DNA from: QHXQ01 sp038322995
Lineage (GTDB): Bacteria > Acidobacteriota > Blastocatellia > Pyrinomonadales > Pyrinomonadaceae
Assembly (NCBI GenBank): GCA_038322995.1
Contig: JBBQGM010000022.1
Coordinates: forward strand, 1-55,016
Direction of reading: 5' to 3'
DNA: 55,016 nucleotides
Shown here: positions 24,690-34,012 of the stretch, piece by piece
Layout: each line of letters begins with the position of its first letter
Position numbering within the stretch: the first letter of the stretch is position 1
The notes under the pieces: model-generated
The model's input: the letters and a program-made list of their open reading frames with translations, nothing else
What the model was told of the DNA's origin: nothing
The model's database searches: none
Program-made: the position numbers and the translations under genes

Positions 24690-25949
24690 GTGTCTAGAGT
24701 CAAGCAGATCGCAGTTCTAACTCTCCTCGCGGCGACAGCGGTAACGTTCGCGGCGTGCAAACGCGACAGCGATGGCGGGAGCAACGACACGGCTGTTGCC
24801 GCCACGGTCAACGGCAAGAACATCACGCTGCGCGAGGTGGATACGATCCTGAACCAACAGGCTAAGGCCCAGCAGACAGAGACCGCGCGGATGTCACCGC
24901 TTGAACTGGCTTCGGGCCGGTTGCAAGTCTTGGACGATCTGATCAAGCAGGAACTGCTCTTCCAACGGGCCGAGAAGGAAAACCTGTTGCCGACCGAGGA
25001 AGAGGTGACGCAAGTCATCGAGACGCAGAAGCAACAGAACGGCATGACGCAAGACCAGTACCAGCAGATGCTCAAGGAGACGGGCCAGAGCGAGCAAGAA
25101 CTGCGCACCATTGCGCGTAAGCAGTTGGCCATCAACAAACTGCTTGAGCGCACCGGCAGCAAGGTCGGCACACCGAGCGAGAAAGAAGTGTCCGACTTTT
25201 ATGAGAACAATCGCGCCCGCTATGTCAGTGCGCGCGGGGTCGGCCTGGCCGCCATCATCGTTGATCCGAACGACAACGGCGCGACCAATGATGCGAAGGG
25301 CGATAACGAGGCGAAGAACAAGATCGACATCATCTATCAGCGGCTAAAAAGCGGCGCGGACTTCGCCACTGTCGCGCGTGAGCAGAGCGAAGACGCACAG
25401 TCGGTGCGCAACGGCGGCGACGTTGGCTTCTACAGCGAAGACGATCTGAAAAAGGCCGGCTTCCCGGCGGATTTGACCGCGAAGTTCTTCGGCCCGATGC
25501 AGACAGGCGACATCACCGCGCCGATTAAAGGCTCGGACGGGCGTTATGAGATTTTCAAGGTGACGGCGAAGCGCCTCCAGACCGAGAACCTGACGCTCGA
25601 CAATGGTGAAGTGCGCAAGGACATCACCGACACCATCAACAATCAGCGCAAGCAACTGATGAACGCGGCGCTGCTGACAGTGGCGCTGAGCGAGGCCAAG
25701 GTCGAGAACAAACTGGCGCAAGATATGATGAGCAACGCCAGCACCCTGAGCAGCCTGCGCCCGGCCGGTTCAGCCACGCCGCCGCCGGCCGCCACCGCTA
25801 CGCCGGCGACCACCGCTATGCCCACCGCAACGGGCAGCCCCGCGCCGAAGGCGACGAGTAGTCCGACACCGCGTGCGACACCTGCGGCCAGAGCGACTAG
25901 CACGCCGGCCGCGCGGGCGACGCCGGCGGCGGGCAACAGCAACAAGTAG
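24690..25949 (+). CDS. Lipoprotein peptidyl-prolyl isomerase (SurA/PpiC type)
   Basis: 419 residues from a GTG with GAAGGAGC upstream. Signal peptide with lipobox FAAC at about 20-23. A SurA-like N-terminal chaperone domain (about 35-160, ELLFQRAEKENLLPTEEEV) is followed by a parvulin-type rotamase domain (about 165-300) with GADFATVAREQSED and GGDVGFYSEDDLKK. The last 60 residues are Ala/Thr/Pro low-complexity (ATATPATTAMPTATG), probably a flexible linker. It should help fold exported or outer-membrane proteins from the periplasmic side. A GC-rich hairpin follows the stop. Confidence 0.88.
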   Translation: MSRVKQIAVLTLLAATAVTFAACKRDSDGGSNDTAVAATVNGKNITLREVDTILNQQAKAQQTETARMSPLELASGRLQVLDDLIKQELLFQRAEKENLLPTEEEVTQVIETQKQQNGMTQDQYQQMLKETGQSEQELRTIARKQLAINKLLERTGSKVGTPSEKEVSDFYENNRARYVSARGVGLAAIIVDPNDNGATNDAKGDNEAKNKIDIIYQRLKSGADFATVAREQSEDAQSVRNGGDVGFYSEDDLKKAGFPADLTAKFFGPMQTGDITAPIKGSDGRYEIFKVTAKRLQTENLTLDNGEVRKDITDTINNQRKQLMNAALLTVALSEAKVENKLAQDMMSNASTLSSLRPAGSATPPPAATATPATTAMPTATGSPAPKATSSPTPRATPAARATSTPAARATPAAGNSNK

Positions 25950-25954
25950 GCTTG

Positions 25955-25990
25955 CGCTTTGACCGCGCGTCTGCCCGCGCGGTCAAAGCG
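25955..25990. terminator. 15-bp hairpin after the isomerase gene
   Basis: CGCTTTGACCGCGCG (25955-25969) and its exact complement (25976-25990) flank a 6-base loop, right after the stop codon. No T-run follows, so it may stabilise the mRNA end rather than terminate on its own. Confidence 0.6.
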
Positions 25991-26037
25991 CGGTTGCTGC
26001 TAAAGCGAAACTTATGAGCTGGGGACACAGCCCGGAA

Positions 26038-26130
26038 ATGAGCCACGAACTCACACGAATAAACACGAAGCAAGGGCAGCGAGTTTCGTGTTCTGTTTCG
26101 TGTGGTTTCGTGGATCAGCTTTTTGCTTCC
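26038..26130 (+). terminator. CCACGAA/CACACGAA word hairpin with T-run
   Basis: Left arm AGCCACGAACTCACACGAA, right arm TTCGTGTGGTTTCGTGG, followed by ATCAGCTTTTTGC. This is a diverged sister of the hairpin at 9613-9706 and may terminate read-through towards the ABC-F gene. Confidence 0.6.
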
Positions 26131-26243
26131 GTCCCAATCTCATAAGGACTGATTTAGATAAGACCGTGGGCGCGGGGCGCGGCACTTGAGTCATGCGCCG
26201 CGCGCCCGCTTCGTGTGTGGCCCTCTGAACGCGATTTGCACTT

Positions 26244-28220
26244 ATGTTGTTTCGGCTCTCAGACGTTTACAAGGCCTACAGCGCGCAGGATGTCTTGCGC
26301 GGCGCGTCGGTGCAGATCAATCCGGGGGAACATGTCGGATTAGTTGGCCGCAATGGCGCAGGCAAGACGACGTTGTTTCGGTTGATTAGCGGCGAAGAGA
26401 CGGCAGACGAGGGCGACGTGGTGCGGGCGCGTGGCGTCCGTTTGGGGCTGCTCGCGCAGCACGTACACTTCGAGCCGGGCGTGACCGTCCACGAAGCCGC
26501 GCTCGCCGCTTTCGGCCGGCTGCAACAAATCGAGCATGAGATGCATGAACTTGAGCATCGCATGGCCGAAGCGGCGGATGATCTTGAGGCCGTGCTTGAG
26601 CGGTACAGTGATCTGCAACACGAGTTCGAGCGCGCGGGCGGCTTCGAGTATGCGGCCCGCGCCGAGGCGATCTTGCAAGGCTTGGGCTTCGAGCGCGAGC
26701 TATGGCCGCTCGATGTCGAGAAACTTTCCGGCGGGCAACAGAACCGGCTCGGTCTCGCGCGGCTGCTCTTGGCCGAGCCTGACGTGCTGCTGCTTGATGA
26801 GCCGACGAATCACCTGGACGTGGCCGGCGTCGAATGGCTCGAAGAGTTTCTGGCCGCGTATCCGTCAGCCTACGTCATCATCTCGCACGACCGTTACTTC
26901 CTCGACCGCACCTGTCGGCGCATCATTGAGATCGAGAATGGTCGCGCTGTCAGTTATACCGGCAACTATTCAGCCTTCCTCGTCGAGCGGGAGGAGCGGC
27001 GCGAGGCGCAACGGCGCGCCTATGACAATCAACAACAACTCATCGCCAAGACCGAAGACTTCATCCGCCGCAACCTCGCAGGGCAGAAGACGAAGCAGGC
27101 TAAGTCGCGACGTAAGATGCTGGAAAAACTCGACCGCGTCGAAGCTGTGCGCCTGGATCAATCGTCGGGCAATTTCCAACTGAAAGGCGTGGAGCGCACG
27201 GGCAATCAGGCGCTCATCGTGAAAGAACTGGCCGTCGGCTATCCCGATAAGACGCTGGCCCGCGACACCACGTTCACGCTCACGCGCGGCGAGGCGCTTG
27301 GCATCATCGGCCCGAACGGCTCGGGCAAGACGACGTTCATCAAGACGCTGTTGAATAAAATCCCGCCGCTCGCGGGCGAGGCACGTTGGGGCACGAAGGT
27401 GCAGGTCGGTTACTACGCGCAGCAGTTGGACGACCTCGACGACCGCAACGAGATCATCATGGAGTTGCGCCGCGTCGCGCCGTCAACTGTCACGGCGGGT
27501 GAGTTGCGCGGCTTCCTCGCGAAGTTTCTCTTTGTCGGCGACGACGTTTACAAGCACGTCATCGATCTATCGGGCGGCGAGAAAGGGCGGCTCGCGCTGG
27601 CCAAGTTGATCTATTCGCGTGTCAACGTGCTGGTGCTGGACGAGCCGACGAATCATCTCGACATCGCTTCGCGCGAAGCACTCGAAGAGGCGCTCGGCGC
27701 ATACGACGGCACGATCATCACCATCAGCCACGACCGCTACTTTCTCGACCGCATCGCCACGCAAATCCTCGCGCTCGACGGACAAGGCAACGCCGAGCAT
27801 TATGACGGCGACTACACCGAGTACCACGACTGGAAAGCAGCGCAACGCACAGAGCAGCGCACCGACGCAACGGCGGCCCTGAAAGCCGAGCAAGCGCGCC
27901 AGGCAGTCGCCCCCGCATCGCAACCGGAACGACGCGCAACGCAAGCGCAGCAGTCTGGCAAAAAGAAAACGGCCAACGGCAAAGGTAAGCAGCGCATACC
28001 GGTGCGCTCGCCGGAGTTGATCGAGCAAGAGATCGCCGAAGCTGAGAAACGTCTCGCCGTCCTGTCAACGGAGTTATCGCATTCGGAAGTTGCGCGCGAT
28101 GCCAAGCGTGTCTCTAAGCTCAATGCTGAATATAGTGATACGGACGCACGACTGCGTACGCTCTACGAGGAATGGGAGCGCGTCGCCGCCGAAACGGCGC
28201 GCACCAGCATCAAGGCTTAG
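26244..28220 (+). CDS. ABC-F family ATPase
   Basis: 658 residues, two ABC ATPase domains in one chain and no membrane helices. Domain 1: Walker A GRNGAGKTT, signature LSGGQQNR, Walker B LLLDEPTNHLD. Domain 2: GPNGSGKTT, LSGGEKGR, VLVLDEPTNHLD. Between them lies the P-site tRNA interaction motif linker (about 245-310, KTKQAKSRRKMLEKLDRVEAVRL). A charged C-terminal extension (about 545-655) ends in a coiled coil as in Uup/YheS-type proteins. Such proteins act on the ribosome; the subfamily is not settled and resistance is not implied. Confidence 0.92.
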   Translation: MLFRLSDVYKAYSAQDVLRGASVQINPGEHVGLVGRNGAGKTTLFRLISGEETADEGDVVRARGVRLGLLAQHVHFEPGVTVHEAALAAFGRLQQIEHEMHELEHRMAEAADDLEAVLERYSDLQHEFERAGGFEYAARAEAILQGLGFERELWPLDVEKLSGGQQNRLGLARLLLAEPDVLLLDEPTNHLDVAGVEWLEEFLAAYPSAYVIISHDRYFLDRTCRRIIEIENGRAVSYTGNYSAFLVEREERREAQRRAYDNQQQLIAKTEDFIRRNLAGQKTKQAKSRRKMLEKLDRVEAVRLDQSSGNFQLKGVERTGNQALIVKELAVGYPDKTLARDTTFTLTRGEALGIIGPNGSGKTTFIKTLLNKIPPLAGEARWGTKVQVGYYAQQLDDLDDRNEIIMELRRVAPSTVTAGELRGFLAKFLFVGDDVYKHVIDLSGGEKGRLALAKLIYSRVNVLVLDEPTNHLDIASREALEEALGAYDGTIITISHDRYFLDRIATQILALDGQGNAEHYDGDYTEYHDWKAAQRTEQRTDATAALKAEQARQAVAPASQPERRATQAQQSGKKKTANGKGKQRIPVRSPELIEQEIAEAEKRLAVLSTELSHSEVARDAKRVSKLNAEYSDTDARLRTLYEEWERVAAETARTSIKA

Positions 28221-28262
28221 ACCGGCCGTCGCCCCAGTCTAGCTTATTCGTCAATCTTACAC

Positions 28263-28724
28263 TCAGAGACCAAATTGGCGCAGGTGGTGATCCATGTGTA
28301 GGTAGCCCCAGCGCAGCCACTCCCGCTCGGACAGCACACCGAAGAGCGGATGCAGCGGCGGCTCGAAGTCTTTGCGTGCCTGCGTGAAACGTTCGATCAG
28401 CCTCTCTAACGTCTGCACGTCCCGCGCGAACTCGCCGGGCTTTGTCCCGCCAATCTCTTGATCCATCTCCGGTCTGGTCTTGACGCCCTGCGGCCATCGC
28501 AGCGGCGCTTGCAACGCGATCCACTTCACCACTGTGCGATTGAGCCACTTGCTGCTAACCGCTTGCGCTGCCCGCTCACCCATTGTCGCCCGAAACGCAT
28601 CGCTCAAATGACAAACCGCCTGCTGCGCTGACATCCGCCCCCACCGGCGTTCGCTATCGGGCCGGAGTTGCTGCAAGCGTTGCAGGATTTCCGCCTTGTC
28701 ATTTTGGTCGCTAAGATTTTTCAT
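28263..28724 (-). CDS. DUF1569/DinB-like protein
   Basis: 153 residues from the ATG at 28724. The N-terminal helix has RRWGRMSAQQAVCHLSDAFR and the C-terminus HPLFGVLSEREWLRWGYLHMDHHLRQFG, with His residues at the places where DinB-fold proteins bind metal. The family is of unknown function, possibly thiol- or metal-related. It converges on the ABC-F gene and lies just downstream of the arsenosugar-type gene on the same strand. Confidence 0.75.
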   Translation of the reverse strand: MKNLSDQNDKAEILQRLQQLRPDSERRWGRMSAQQAVCHLSDAFRATMGERAAQAVSSKWLNRTVVKWIALQAPLRWPQGVKTRPEMDQEIGGTKPGEFARDVQTLERLIERFTQARKDFEPPLHPLFGVLSEREWLRWGYLHMDHHLRQFGL

Positions 28725-28756
28725 GGTTATTCTACTCACTAAGCAAACGCTCCGGT

Positions 28757-29758
28757 TCAATTGCCGACGACCGCGCCGCCGCAACTTGAGCCTGTGCCGG
28801 CGGTGCAGCCATAGCAGTGTGCGCCGGTCGTGATGGGGCGTTGGTGGAAGCGTGTGGGATCGAAGTCGGCGATGGTTTGCGGCAGGCTTGCGGCAACGCC
28901 GAGGTCGAGCATTTGGTTGAAGTCACAGTCGTAGAGACGACCTGTCCAGTCCACGCTGACGAGGGTGCGGCACATGAGACCGGAGACGGTCGCGGGGTTG
29001 AAGGCGGCGACGAGTTTGTGCAGGTAGCGGTCTTCGTTGCCGGAGCGGCGCAGGTAGTCGAGGAAGCGGCGGATGGGCATGTTGGTGATGGTGAAGAGTT
29101 GATTGAAAGTGACCGCGTGGCGCGCGTGTAGCTCGCGCCGGAAGTCCGCTTCGATCTGAGCTTGCGGCGGGGGCAGGTATGCGCCGACCGGGTTATAGAC
29201 GAGGTTGAGTGTGAGGCCGCTATCAGCGCGGCCGTAGCCGACGGCGTTCAGCCGGCGCATCGCCTCGATTGATTTCTCGAAGACACCGCGCCCGCGTTGC
29301 GTGTCGGTCTGTTCGGCGAGGAAGTAGGGGAGCGATGAGACGACTTCGACGTTGTGCGCGCGAAAGAAGTCGGGCAAATCTGCTTGGCCCGGCTCGAACA
29401 TGACGGTTAGATTGTGGCGCACTATGACGTGCGTGCCGAGCGCGCGGGCCTCGGTCACGAGAAAACGAAACGACGGATTGAGTTCCGGCGCGCCACCTGT
29501 GATGTCGAGCGTCGGGATGCGAAATTTGCGGAGGGCCGCGATGACCTGCTCGGCCGTCGCGCGCGTCATGATCTCGGTGCGCGTGGGCGAGGCGTCCACA
29601 TGGCAATGCTTGCAGGCTTGGTTGCAGAGCTTGCCGACGTTGACCTGCAAGGTCTCGACGGTGGCCGCGCGCAAAGAGAGGCCGTGCGCGGTCAGTTGGG
29701 CGTCGAACTCGACGGGCGCGCGGGCCGGAGGTTGTATGACTGGGAGCGTCTGCGCCAT
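28757..29758 (-). CDS. arsS: Radical SAM protein ArsS (arsenosugar biosynthesis type)
   Basis: 333 residues. The radical SAM cluster motif CNQACKHC lies near residue 49, followed by LDITGGAPELNPSFR and LTLNLVYNPVGAYLPPPQ, then the ArsS C-terminal domain with LYDCDFNQMLDLG and the ending HCYGCTAGTGSSCGG. Relatives join dimethylated arsenic to a deoxyadenosyl group; some are selenoproteins, but here the key position is an ordinary cysteine codon. ATG at 29758 overlaps the stop of the upstream gene (TAATG), so the two are coupled. An upstream open frame is a shadow. The arsenic methylase ArsM is not in the window. Confidence 0.88.
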   Translation of the reverse strand: MAQTLPVIQPPARAPVEFDAQLTAHGLSLRAATVETLQVNVGKLCNQACKHCHVDASPTRTEIMTRATAEQVIAALRKFRIPTLDITGGAPELNPSFRFLVTEARALGTHVIVRHNLTVMFEPGQADLPDFFRAHNVEVVSSLPYFLAEQTDTQRGRGVFEKSIEAMRRLNAVGYGRADSGLTLNLVYNPVGAYLPPPQAQIEADFRRELHARHAVTFNQLFTITNMPIRRFLDYLRRSGNEDRYLHKLVAAFNPATVSGLMCRTLVSVDWTGRLYDCDFNQMLDLGVAASLPQTIADFDPTRFHQRPITTGAHCYGCTAGTGSSCGGAVVGN

Positions 29759-30087
29759 TACATCGTGACCTTGTTGACGGAGTTGTGTGCCTGCAAGCCG
29801 TGGATGAGCGTCGCGCCGCCGCGCAGGGCCGAGGCCATATGGATCGCTTCGGTCATCTGTTCGAGGTTCGAGCCGTTCTCCAGACAGCTTTGCGAGTAGG
29901 CGTCGATGCAGTAAGGGCATTGCAGCGCGTGCGCGACGGCGAGACCGATGAGCGCCTTCTCGCGCCGCGTCAGCGCGCCCGCTTCCTGACACGCCTGATA
30001 CCAGGCCATGAATTTCTCAAACAGATCGGGGCGATGCCGACCAACCTCCGCGAAACGCGCGAGATCGTCCTCTTCGTAATATGCCAT
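29758..30087 (-). CDS. AhpD-like peroxidase partner of ArsS
   Basis: 109 residues of the carboxymuconolactone decarboxylase/AhpD fold, with the CXXC redox pair in HALQCPYCIDAYS (about 53-63) and the conserved His after HGLQ. NCBI families name such proteins arsenosugar biosynthesis-associated peroxidase-like because they adjoin arsS. The stop codon overlaps the arsS start by one base. AGGAGG lies about 15 bases before the ATG, a little far. Confidence 0.85.
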   Translation of the reverse strand: MAYYEEDDLARFAEVGRHRPDLFEKFMAWYQACQEAGALTRREKALIGLAVAHALQCPYCIDAYSQSCLENGSNLEQMTEAIHMASALRGGATLIHGLQAHNSVNKVTM

Positions 30088-30283
30088 GCGGATTGCGCTC
30101 TGCCTCCTGTTTGTGTCTGCCGCGAACGGCGTGTTGGCTTACAGTATAGCGCAGGATAAGTCTGTACTCCTTCTAGTTCATGCCACGGCTAAAAAAGCGG
30201 CCTGCGTGTGATAGACACAACCCCGTCTCGTGGCGCAAAATCAGACCGCTGTTTACATGAGCTACCAGCAGGGTTATCCACGC

Positions 30284-32284
30284 ATGACGACTCCTGAGCG
30301 CGCGGTCTATCTCAATCCGATTTACGGACACGATTTTCCCGACCCCTACGTCCTTAAATTTTGCGGCGCATACTGGGCCTACTGCACCGGTATCCGGCCG
30401 GACGGCCGGTGTTTCGGCGTGCTGCACTCGCGCGATCTCGTCAACTGGCGCGAACTCGCGGGCGCACTCATACCGCTGCCCGGCGAGCAGCCCTGCTATT
30501 GGGCCCCGGAAGTTTACTATCGCAACGGCCGCTTTCTCATGTACTACAGCGTCGGCAACGAAAAGTTGATGCACATCCGCGTCGCCATTGCCGCGCATCC
30601 GGCCGGGCCGTTCACGGATAGCGGGCACGAGTTGACGCGCGAAGAGTTTGCGATTGACGCGCATGTTTTCGCGGCCGCCGACGGCAAACGCTGGCTTTTC
30701 TACGCAACCGATTTCCTCACGCATACACACATTGGCACGGGCACGGTGCGCGATCTGCTGCTGGACGATTTCACGCTCGCAGGCCGGCCGCAGCCCGTCA
30801 CGCGAGCGCGGTATGATTGGCAGGTTTACGACCCGAACCGGATTGAGAAGGGCGGCGTGCGCTGGCATACGGTCGAAGGGCCGTTTGTGCTTGAGCACAA
30901 GGGTAATCTCTACCAGATGTTCAGCGGCGGCAACTGGCAGAACGTGACGTATGGCGTGAGCTATGCGTTGAGCGAGTCAATCGAGCGGGCGGACGAATGG
31001 GCGCAGGTGGCGGATGGTAAGCGCGTGCTGCCTATCTTGCGCACGCTGCCGGGCGAGGTGATCGGCCCCGGCCACAACTCGGTCGTGCGCGGGCCAGATA
31101 ATCAACAACTGTTTTGCGTCTATCATCGCTGGCACGAGGGCGTGGGGCGCGTGCTGGCGATTGACCGGCTCGACTGGGTTGGCGAACGCATGACCGTGCT
31201 CGGCCCCAGCACCACGCCGCAGGCCGCGCCGCTCGCGCCAACTTACACGGATTTCTTTGACGCCGCGCGCGCCGATGGCCTGGGCCAAGATTGGACGGTG
31301 CAGGGCGGACAATGGTCTGTGCAGGCTGGCGAAGCGCGGCAACAAGCGGACGAAGGGCTGGCTGCGGCGCAGTGCGCGACGCGGGCCGAGAGTTTCATCG
31401 TTGAACTAAGTTTGCGTTCGCTCGCCGAAACGCTGACGGGGCCGGGCGGGTTCGGCGTCATGCTCGCCAACGAAACGCAAACGATTTGTCAGTTTTTACT
31501 TGTGCCGGAGAAAGGGCAAGCCGTGTTACTCTGGCCGGGGGAGACGGCCGTTCCCTTTGCTTTACCCACAGACTTTGATCCGCGTGTCTTCCATCTTCTG
31601 CGCGTCGAAGTCGATCAAACGTTTCTGTGCATTGTGTTGGATGAGCAACTCGTGCGTTGGCGCGGGCCGATGCCGGCCGCGCCGGATCGCATTGCGTTGT
31701 GCTGCCAGCATGCGCCGGCCGCCTTCGCCGGGTTCGCCTTGACTGTTGGCTGGGAAGAGCGATTTATGCGCAACGATTGGCGCGCACGCGGTTGGCGCTC
31801 TCTGACACAACACGATTGCTGGCGGGTTGAAGACAAAGAGCTAAAATGCGCGGAGTTATTTATCCAGCCGGAAGTATTGGTCGCGGGCACGCCACTGATT
31901 GCTTACGAGTTAGTCTTGAATATGCGTTTGGGCCACGCACGGCCGACCGGTAGTCGCATCGGGTTCTATCCTGCGCTTGCGTCGGCTGCCGAGCGCGGGC
32001 CGCTGTTGAGCGTCGAGCGGCGTGCTGAAGGTGGCTGGATCATGCTGGTCAGTGCGTTCGATCAGCCACAGCACGAATTTCCGCTGCCGGAGACGTTTGA
32101 CCCTGCCCTCCAACAGCAGTTTCGCGTGCGCAAAGAGACGGGGCAGTTGCGTGTGCAATGGGAAGCACTACCGCTTGGTAGTATCGAAGTGCCGAATACG
32201 CCCACGCGCATCGGATTATTTGCGCATGAGACCGAGGCCGCGTTTGAACTGGTGCGTGTGACGGAAATAAGGCAGCAGCCATGA
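30284..32284 (+). CDS. GH43-like glycoside hydrolase with C-terminal lectin-like region
   Basis: About 666 residues from the ATG at 30284; starts at 30230 (GTG) or 30257 (ATG) are also possible. A five-bladed propeller of GH43/GH32 type fills about 1-320. Candidate catalytic residues are the Asp in DFPDPYVLK, the Asp in EFAIDAHVFAA and the Glu in TVEGPFVLEHKG; WAPEVYYRNGRFLMYYS is the family core. The rest holds two jelly-roll-like stretches (about 325-490 and 500-660), perhaps carbohydrate-binding. No signal peptide, so probably cytoplasmic. Likely substrates are arabinose- or xylose-containing sugars, an inference from the family. A GH1-like gene follows in the same direction. Confidence 0.75.
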   Translation: MTTPERAVYLNPIYGHDFPDPYVLKFCGAYWAYCTGIRPDGRCFGVLHSRDLVNWRELAGALIPLPGEQPCYWAPEVYYRNGRFLMYYSVGNEKLMHIRVAIAAHPAGPFTDSGHELTREEFAIDAHVFAAADGKRWLFYATDFLTHTHIGTGTVRDLLLDDFTLAGRPQPVTRARYDWQVYDPNRIEKGGVRWHTVEGPFVLEHKGNLYQMFSGGNWQNVTYGVSYALSESIERADEWAQVADGKRVLPILRTLPGEVIGPGHNSVVRGPDNQQLFCVYHRWHEGVGRVLAIDRLDWVGERMTVLGPSTTPQAAPLAPTYTDFFDAARADGLGQDWTVQGGQWSVQAGEARQQADEGLAAAQCATRAESFIVELSLRSLAETLTGPGGFGVMLANETQTICQFLLVPEKGQAVLLWPGETAVPFALPTDFDPRVFHLLRVEVDQTFLCIVLDEQLVRWRGPMPAAPDRIALCCQHAPAAFAGFALTVGWEERFMRNDWRARGWRSLTQHDCWRVEDKELKCAELFIQPEVLVAGTPLIAYELVLNMRLGHARPTGSRIGFYPALASAAERGPLLSVERRAEGGWIMLVSAFDQPQHEFPLPETFDPALQQQFRVRKETGQLRVQWEALPLGSIEVPNTPTRIGLFAHETEAAFELVRVTEIRQQP

Positions 32285-32347
32285 TTGACGAGTGCCAAGC
32301 AGCACAGACTTCTCTTAGCTCGTTATGCAGCACTGTGCTAATTATTA

Positions 32348-33739
32348 ATGTCGGGTAGCCGCATGGATAAATTGACGCTGGGGCCGCGCGCAGAGGATTT
32401 TATCTGGGCGAGCGGGATGGAAGACACGTTCGTGCCGCAGACGAAGCCGGGGCACAGGGCGCTCGACGAATACCAGTTGATGGGGCACTACGAGCACTGG
32501 CGCGCAGACCTGCAACTTGGGCGCGAGTTGGGCGTGCAGTCTCTGCGCTGGGGCGTGCCGTGGTATCGCGTCGAGCCGCAGCCGGGCGAGTTCGATTGGC
32601 GCTGGACGGACGAGGTGCTGCCCTACATGGTCGAAGAACTCGGCATCACGCCGATCATCGACCTGATGCACTACGGCTGTCCCTACTGGCTCAAACGCGA
32701 ATTCGTGAGCAAGGATTACGTGCGCGCTGTCGCCGCCTACGCCGCCGCCTTCGCGCGCCGCTACAAAGGTTTGGTGCGCTGGTACACGCCCTTGAACGAG
32801 CCGCTGGTGAACGCGCTCATGTGCGGCAAGCGCGGGCTGTGGCCGCCCTACCTGCGCGGCGAAAAAGGCTACATCCGCGTCATGCTGCAACTCGTGCGCG
32901 GCATCATGGCGACGGTCAACGCGATCAAAGAGATCGATCCGCAAGCCGTGATGGTACACGTCGAAGCGGCCGGCTTGAGTCGCGCGATCCGGCAGGACTT
33001 GGAAGTGCTCGCAGTCGAAGAACAACGGCGCGGTTATCTCGCCTACGATCTGCTCGTCGGCAAGTTGACCCCGGAGCATCCGCTCTACACGTGGCTGCTG
33101 CGCAGTGGCGCGTCGCCCGATGCGCTCACGGAGATCGCGCGCAACCCCATTACGCTCGACATGCTGGGCCTCAACTTTTATCCGCAATGGTCAACGCAAC
33201 ACCTCTACGTTGACGGACGCGGGCGACTCGCCTATCGCCCGCACGAGGAAGACGGCGCGGGCTTCGCGGCGCTCATCAACGACTATTACGAGCGTTATCG
33301 CGTGCCGATCATGATCACGGAGACGAGCGCGTTCGGCGCGGAAGAGTTGCGCGCCCGCTGGTTGAAAGCGTCGGTTGAAGCGGTTAAGTATCTACGCAGC
33401 CAGCGCGTGCCCGTGCTGGGCTACACGTGGTTTCCGATGTGTACGATGATCGATTGGCGCTACCGGCACGGCCGCGCGCCGTTGGAGCAGTATCGCATCG
33501 AATTAGGTCTCTACGTCCACGACAACAACGCTGCGCGTGGTCGCTGGACGCCCACCCCACTCGTCGAACAACTGCGCGCCTACATCAACAATCCCACCGA
33601 CGCAGTCGGCGCACTTGACCCCACCGCGCTCGCCGCCACGCATCGAACCGCCGCGACCACCGCGCACTTGACTGCCGAGCAGGCCCGGCTGGAACAATAC
33701 GTGTTACAGCCACAGGCCGAACGGGTCGAAGGTGATTGA
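32348..33739 (+). CDS. GH1-like beta-glycosidase
   Basis: 463 residues, TIM barrel. WGVPWYRVEPQPGEFDW, the acid/base Glu in YTPLNEPLVNALMCGKRGLWPPYLRG, LGLNFYPQ and the probable nucleophile Glu in MITETSAFG are visible. GH1 enzymes usually have ITENG here, so TETSA marks a diverged subgroup. The start may be the ATG at 32348 or one five codons later. The tail after residue 405 is Ala/Thr-rich. No signal peptide. Position 63 bases after the GH43-like gene suggests joint breakdown of a plant-type oligosaccharide; no transporter is nearby. Confidence 0.78.
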   Translation: MSGSRMDKLTLGPRAEDFIWASGMEDTFVPQTKPGHRALDEYQLMGHYEHWRADLQLGRELGVQSLRWGVPWYRVEPQPGEFDWRWTDEVLPYMVEELGITPIIDLMHYGCPYWLKREFVSKDYVRAVAAYAAAFARRYKGLVRWYTPLNEPLVNALMCGKRGLWPPYLRGEKGYIRVMLQLVRGIMATVNAIKEIDPQAVMVHVEAAGLSRAIRQDLEVLAVEEQRRGYLAYDLLVGKLTPEHPLYTWLLRSGASPDALTEIARNPITLDMLGLNFYPQWSTQHLYVDGRGRLAYRPHEEDGAGFAALINDYYERYRVPIMITETSAFGAEELRARWLKASVEAVKYLRSQRVPVLGYTWFPMCTMIDWRYRHGRAPLEQYRIELGLYVHDNNAARGRWTPTPLVEQLRAYINNPTDAVGALDPTALAATHRTAATTAHLTAEQARLEQYVLQPQAERVEGD

Positions 33740-33743
33740 TGAT

Positions 33744-33773
33744 TTGACAGAGCAAACGCGGGTTGAGTATCTT
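33744..33773 (+). promoter_or_regulatory. Promoter of tRNA-Gly(CCC)
   Basis: TTGACA (33744-33749), 18-base spacer, TATCTT (33768-33773). The tRNA starts 32 bases further on. Confidence 0.55.
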
Positions 33774-33805
33774 GACCTCGCGTTACATTGGTTCTTTTCT
33801 CATGA

Positions 33806-33877
33806 GCGGGAGTGGCGCAATGGTAGCGCAATAGCTTCCCAAGCTAAAGGTTGCGGGTTCAAATCCCGTCTCCCGCT
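33806..33877 (+). tRNA. tRNA-Gly(CCC)
   Basis: 72 nt including the discriminator base. Acceptor GCGGGAG/CTCCCGC, D-stem GCGC with AATGGTA loop, anticodon loop TTCCCAA giving CCC, T-arm GCGGG/CCCGT with TTCAAAT. The outermost anticodon-stem pair is A-A. CCA is not encoded. Confidence 0.93.
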
Positions 33878-34012
33878 TCAGTCCCGGTGGGCATGACAGC
33901 AGTTCGTTCTGACCCTGTATTCGTTGACAGGGTTGATACTATTGTTTGCAGGTTTGGCCGCATCAAAGGATACGCTGGACACGGGCGGCTCTCCGCCTTA
34001 CAATCTTCAACG

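Noticed and set aside
26244..28220. ABC-F gene as an antibiotic-resistance gene
   Set aside because: Architecture fits general translation-factor types, and nothing in the surroundings suggests resistance.
28757..29758. ArsS as a selenoprotein
   Set aside because: No in-frame TGA is used as a codon; the C-terminal motif is HCYGC with ordinary cysteine codons.
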